Source: Paracoccaceae bacterium
GTDB lineage: Bacteria; Pseudomonadota; Alphaproteobacteria; Rhodobacterales; Rhodobacteraceae
Assembly: GCA_026709725.1 (NCBI GenBank)
Contig: JAPOSK010000260.1
Coordinates: 1-7,676 of the forward strand
Length of the DNA: 7,676 nt
Direction: 5' to 3'
Shown: one piece after another, positions 5,627 through 7,676 of the stretch
Position numbering within the stretch: the first letter of the stretch is position 1
Layout of the letters: every line of letters starts with the position of its first letter
Notes under the pieces: model-generated
Databases searched by the model: none
What the model was told of the DNA's origin: nothing
Seen by the model: only the letters and a program-made list of their open reading frames with translations
Made by a program: the position numbers and the translations under genes

Positions 5627-6718
5627 TCAACCCCGATTGTGGGCCCGCTGTTGCCATGACAGCTCCTCCTCAGCAAGAGCGAGGTCGGCCAGAGCCATCT
5701 CGGCAACCAGTTCCTTGAACGCAACCCGGGGCTGCCAGCCAAGATCCCTGCGGGCTCTCTCGGCATCACCAAGGAGAGCGTCGACCTCGGCGGGGCGAAA
5801 GTACACAGGATCGACAACAACAACCGCCCGCCCGTTGCCATCCCGCCCCACCTCATCAATGCCCTCACCGGTGAAAGTGAGATCCAGACCGAGGATCTCA
5901 GCGGTGGCCAGCACAAATGCCCGGACCGAGTGCTGCTCACCAGTGGCGATGACATAGTCCCTGGGCGCGTCCTGCTGGAGCATCAGCCATTGCATGGCGA
6001 CATAGTCCCTCGCATGGCCCCAGTCGCGCCGGGCGTTGAGATTGCCAAGCCGCAGCTCGCTCTGCAGGCCGAGTTTGATGCGGGCCAGGGCCCGGGTGAT
6101 CTTGCGGGTGACGAATGTCTCACCGCGCAGGGGGGATTCGTGGTTGAAGAGAATGCCGTTGCAGGCATAGAGCCCGTAGGCCTCCCGGTAGTTGACGGTG
6201 ATCCAGTGGGCATAGAGTTTGGCCACCCCAGAGGGGGAGCGGGGATAAAAGGGTGTGGTTTCGGTTTGGGGGCTCTCGCAGGCAAGACCATAGAGTTCGG
6301 AGGTGGAGGCCTGATAGAAGCGGGTCCTGCTCTCAAGGCCGAGGAGACGAATGACTTCGAGGAGACGCAGGGTGCCCAGCGCATCGGAGTTGGCGGTGTA
6401 TTCCGGCTCCTCAAAGGAGACAGAGACATGGCTCTGGGCCGCAAGATTGTAGACCTCATCGGGAGTGATCTCCTGAAGGATACGGGTCAGGCTGGATGTG
6501 TCCGTCATGTCCCCGTGATGGAGGACAAGCTGGCCTGAGGTTCCGTACGCACCTTCAAAGAGCGGGTCGATTCGGGCGGTGTTGAAGAGAGAGGTGCGGC
6601 GTTTGATACCATGGACCGTATAACCCTTCTCAAGCAGGAATTCGGCGAGATAGGCCCCATCCTGGCCGGTGATGCCGGTAATCAGGGCGACTTTGGGCGG
6701 GCTGGAGGGTGGCATCAT
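5627..6718 (-). CDS. GDP-mannose 4,6-dehydratase, catalytic Tyr replaced by Ser
   Basis: Gmd converts GDP-D-mannose to GDP-4-dehydro-6-deoxy-D-mannose, the precursor of GDP-fucose, GDP-rhamnose and related sugars for surface glycans. From ATG 6718 the product is 363 residues, a normal family length. AAGAGA about seven bases upstream supports ATG 6718 or the adjacent ATG 6715; the open frame extends to 6841 without family resemblance. Visible motifs are [20 protein letters not shown] (NADP-binding), [31 protein letters not shown] (active-site Thr139 and Glu141), [38 protein letters not shown] and YFRPAEVD. The YxxxK site reads SPSGVAK instead of SPYGVAK: Ser163 (codon 6230-6232) replaces the proton-transferring Tyr while Lys167 is kept. 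One base, T to G at 6231 on the plus strand, explains it. The rest is so well conserved that a sequence error or recent mutation is more likely than a new activity. Confidence 0.93.
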   Translation of the reverse strand: MMPPSSPPKVALITGITGQDGAYLAEFLLEKGYTVHGIKRRTSLFNTARIDPLFEGAYGTSGQLVLHHGDMTDTSSLTRILQEITPDEVYNLAAQSHVSVSFEEPEYTANSDALGTLRLLEVIRLLGLESRTRFYQASTSELYGLACESPQTETTPFYPRSPSGVAKLYAHWITVNYREAYGLYACNGILFNHESPLRGETFVTRKITRALARIKLGLQSELRLGNLNARRDWGHARDYVAMQWLMLQQDAPRDYVIATGEQHSVRAFVLATAEILGLDLTFTGEGIDEVGRDGNGRAVVVVDPVYFRPAEVDALLGDAERARRDLGWQPRVAFKELVAEMALADLALAEEELSWQQRAHNRG

Positions 6719-7232
6719 GAAGACATCTCTTGTGATCGGGTATGCGGACAGAAGTCTGTGCCCTCGCGGGGATGATTCCCAGGCAGAGAGCTCTATAGAG
6801 ACCGGACCGCATGGCTGCAACGAAGGCACGGACCGGGGCATGAGACCCAGTGACCCGGACAGTCTTTCTCCGGGTCATCACTCTCGGCATTGCATGTCGT
6901 GACTGGAAGTCGGGGATGGAAGAATCCTGCAGATTCAGCCTGGATGTTCACTTTCGCGACCCGGACCGCCAAAGGGCGACGAAAACCGGATCGGGCAGGG
7001 CTCCCGCGACAATCCTGGTGACAGCAGGAAGGGACCTGACCTGCGAATGACAGGCCGGATCCTTATCGAGAATGCCAATGGACGGACGGGATCTGGCAAT
7101 AGAATTGCCTGTTCGGTATCGGATGCGTGCGTTGCTGTCATGCCCTTGATTTCTGTGGTATTGCGCGGCGGGCTTCGGGGAGGAGTTGAGGAGTCCCTGA
7201 AACCGGACTGAACGACTTGAGGCGGTGATCAT
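6719..7232. other. Divergent intergenic region between gmd and hbd
   Basis: About 510 bases separate the divergently transcribed gmd and hbd genes and should hold both promoters. I see no convincing -35/-10 pair and no supportable ORF. It contains a 9-bp-arm inverted repeat at 6851-6877 (listed separately) and a small one, GGCAAT-AGA-ATTGCC, at 7095-7109, about 125 bases before hbd. Confidence 0.5.
6851..6877. promoter_or_regulatory. Inverted repeat upstream of gmd
   Basis: TGACCCGGA (6851-6859) and TCCGGGTCA (6869-6877) are perfect inverted repeats around nine bases. The site lies about 130 bases before the gmd start on its upstream side. It could be a regulator site or a hairpin in a leader RNA. 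No T-run makes it a terminator. Confidence 0.35.
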
Positions 7233-7676
7233 ATGGAAATCAAACGCGTTGGCGTCATTGGGGCTGGTCAAATGGGCAGTGGCATTGCCCATGTCTTTGC
7301 GGTTGCCGGCTTTGATGTGTGTCTGCATGACTTGAGTTTCGAAGTGTCATTTCATGCCCTGCAGCGAATCCAGAGTGATATGGACGCGATGATTGAAAGG
7401 GGTCGTTTGACCGGGGCGGAAAAGGACGGGGCGATTGGGCGGATCACCACCACAACCGATATGGGTGATCTTGCCGATGTTGACCTGATTGTTGAGGCGG
7501 CAAGTGAGGATACGGCCATCAAGGAGAAGATCTTCTCTGAAATCTGCCGCAATCTCGGCAAGGACACCCTGCTGACCACAAACACATCGTCAATCTCAAT
7601 CACAAGACTGGCAGCCAAAGCCGACAGGCGCGAGCGGTTCATGGGCGTCGAGTTGATGAGGCCGGTCGCCAAGAGG
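7233..7676 (+). CDS. hbd: 3-hydroxybutyryl-CoA dehydrogenase, N-terminal half (cut by window end)
   Basis: This enzyme interconverts 3-hydroxybutyryl-CoA and acetoacetyl-CoA with NAD(P), in short-chain fatty acid or polyhydroxybutyrate-related metabolism. The 148 codons present are about half of the usual 280-290. ATG 7233 is preceded by GAGG (7219-7222). The N-terminus MEIKRVGVIGAGQMGSGIAH is the Rossmann GxGxxG dinucleotide site (residues 10-15). DLIVEAASED and LTTNTSSISITRLAA follow, the latter holding the conserved active-site Ser region. The family motif around the catalytic His normally reads like FMGVHFMNPVP; here the final codons read FMGVELMRPVAKR, with Glu140 in the His position. 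All the apparent differences are changes to G, in the last 27 bases of the window, suggesting low-quality sequence at a contig end. Confidence 0.9.
   Translation, partial: MEIKRVGVIGAGQMGSGIAHVFAVAGFDVCLHDLSFEVSFHALQRIQSDMDAMIERGRLTGAEKDGAIGRITTTTDMGDLADVDLIVEAASEDTAIKEKIFSEICRNLGKDTLLTTNTSSISITRLAAKADRRERFMGVELMRPVAKR

Noticed and set aside
5930..6538. A 202-codon plus-strand frame opposite gmd
   Set aside because: It is antisense to the strongly conserved gmd coding sequence. Its translation has no recognisable motif and is explained as a shadow frame.
7352..7672. A 106-codon minus-strand frame opposite hbd
   Set aside because: It lies entirely antisense to a clear hbd reading frame and shows no motif of its own.
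1..7676. CRISPR array, tRNA or rRNA genes
   Set aside because: No regularly spaced repeats with unique spacers, and no cloverleaf or rRNA-like sequence, were seen on either strand.

Overview
The window looks like a piece of a GC-rich proteobacterial chromosome, most likely alphaproteobacterial. That placement is an inference from gene content and base composition; no rRNA or other marker is present. It reads as an accessory segment lying next to ordinary housekeeping and surface-sugar genes. Several genes carry frame or active-site damage, so each lesion should first be asked whether it is decay or a sequencing/assembly error.

Layout. Positions 1 to about 950 are very GC-rich and hold no gene I can support, but contain a G-quadruplex-type G-tract cluster, a perfect 18-bp tandem duplication, a perfect 13-bp-stem hairpin and a 31-bp near-perfect palindrome. 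From about 980 to 4090 the composition becomes visibly less GC-rich and a plus-strand gene group begins: a possible 51-residue GTG-start ORF, an unrecognised 141-residue protein with an excellent ribosome binding site, and a large gene. The large gene encodes a SAMHD1-like HD phosphohydrolase joined to a C-terminal PD-(D/E)XK nuclease-like domain. A 20-bp tandem duplication (2511-2559) splits it into two ORFs; removing one copy restores a single reading frame of about 825 codons. This is the most interesting item in the window and has the look of an anti-phage defence gene, although no function is shown by sequence alone.

On the minus strand, 5141 to 4399 carries a toxin-antitoxin-like pair: a TumE-family toxin gene with a one-base frameshift, and an apparently intact HTH antitoxin of the TumA/HVO_A0114 type. 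The toxin frame runs into the antitoxin without a stop. A 19-bp inverted repeat sits just upstream of the toxin start and could be the operator. From 6718 to 5627 (minus) lies GDP-mannose 4,6-dehydratase, complete except that the catalytic Tyr of its YxxxK motif is Ser by a single base. A tiny possible stub of a following SDR-type gene lies beyond it. From 7233 to the window edge runs the N-terminal half of a 3-hydroxybutyryl-CoA dehydrogenase, whose last codons carry a run of changes to G that removes the catalytic His.

How the genes fit together. The HD-nuclease cassette next to a TA module suggests a small defence island. It lies between an unannotated GC-rich tract and the gmd locus (nucleotide-sugar synthesis for surface glycans). 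The hbd gene, transcribed divergently from gmd, belongs to acyl-CoA/polyhydroxybutyrate metabolism and is functionally unrelated.
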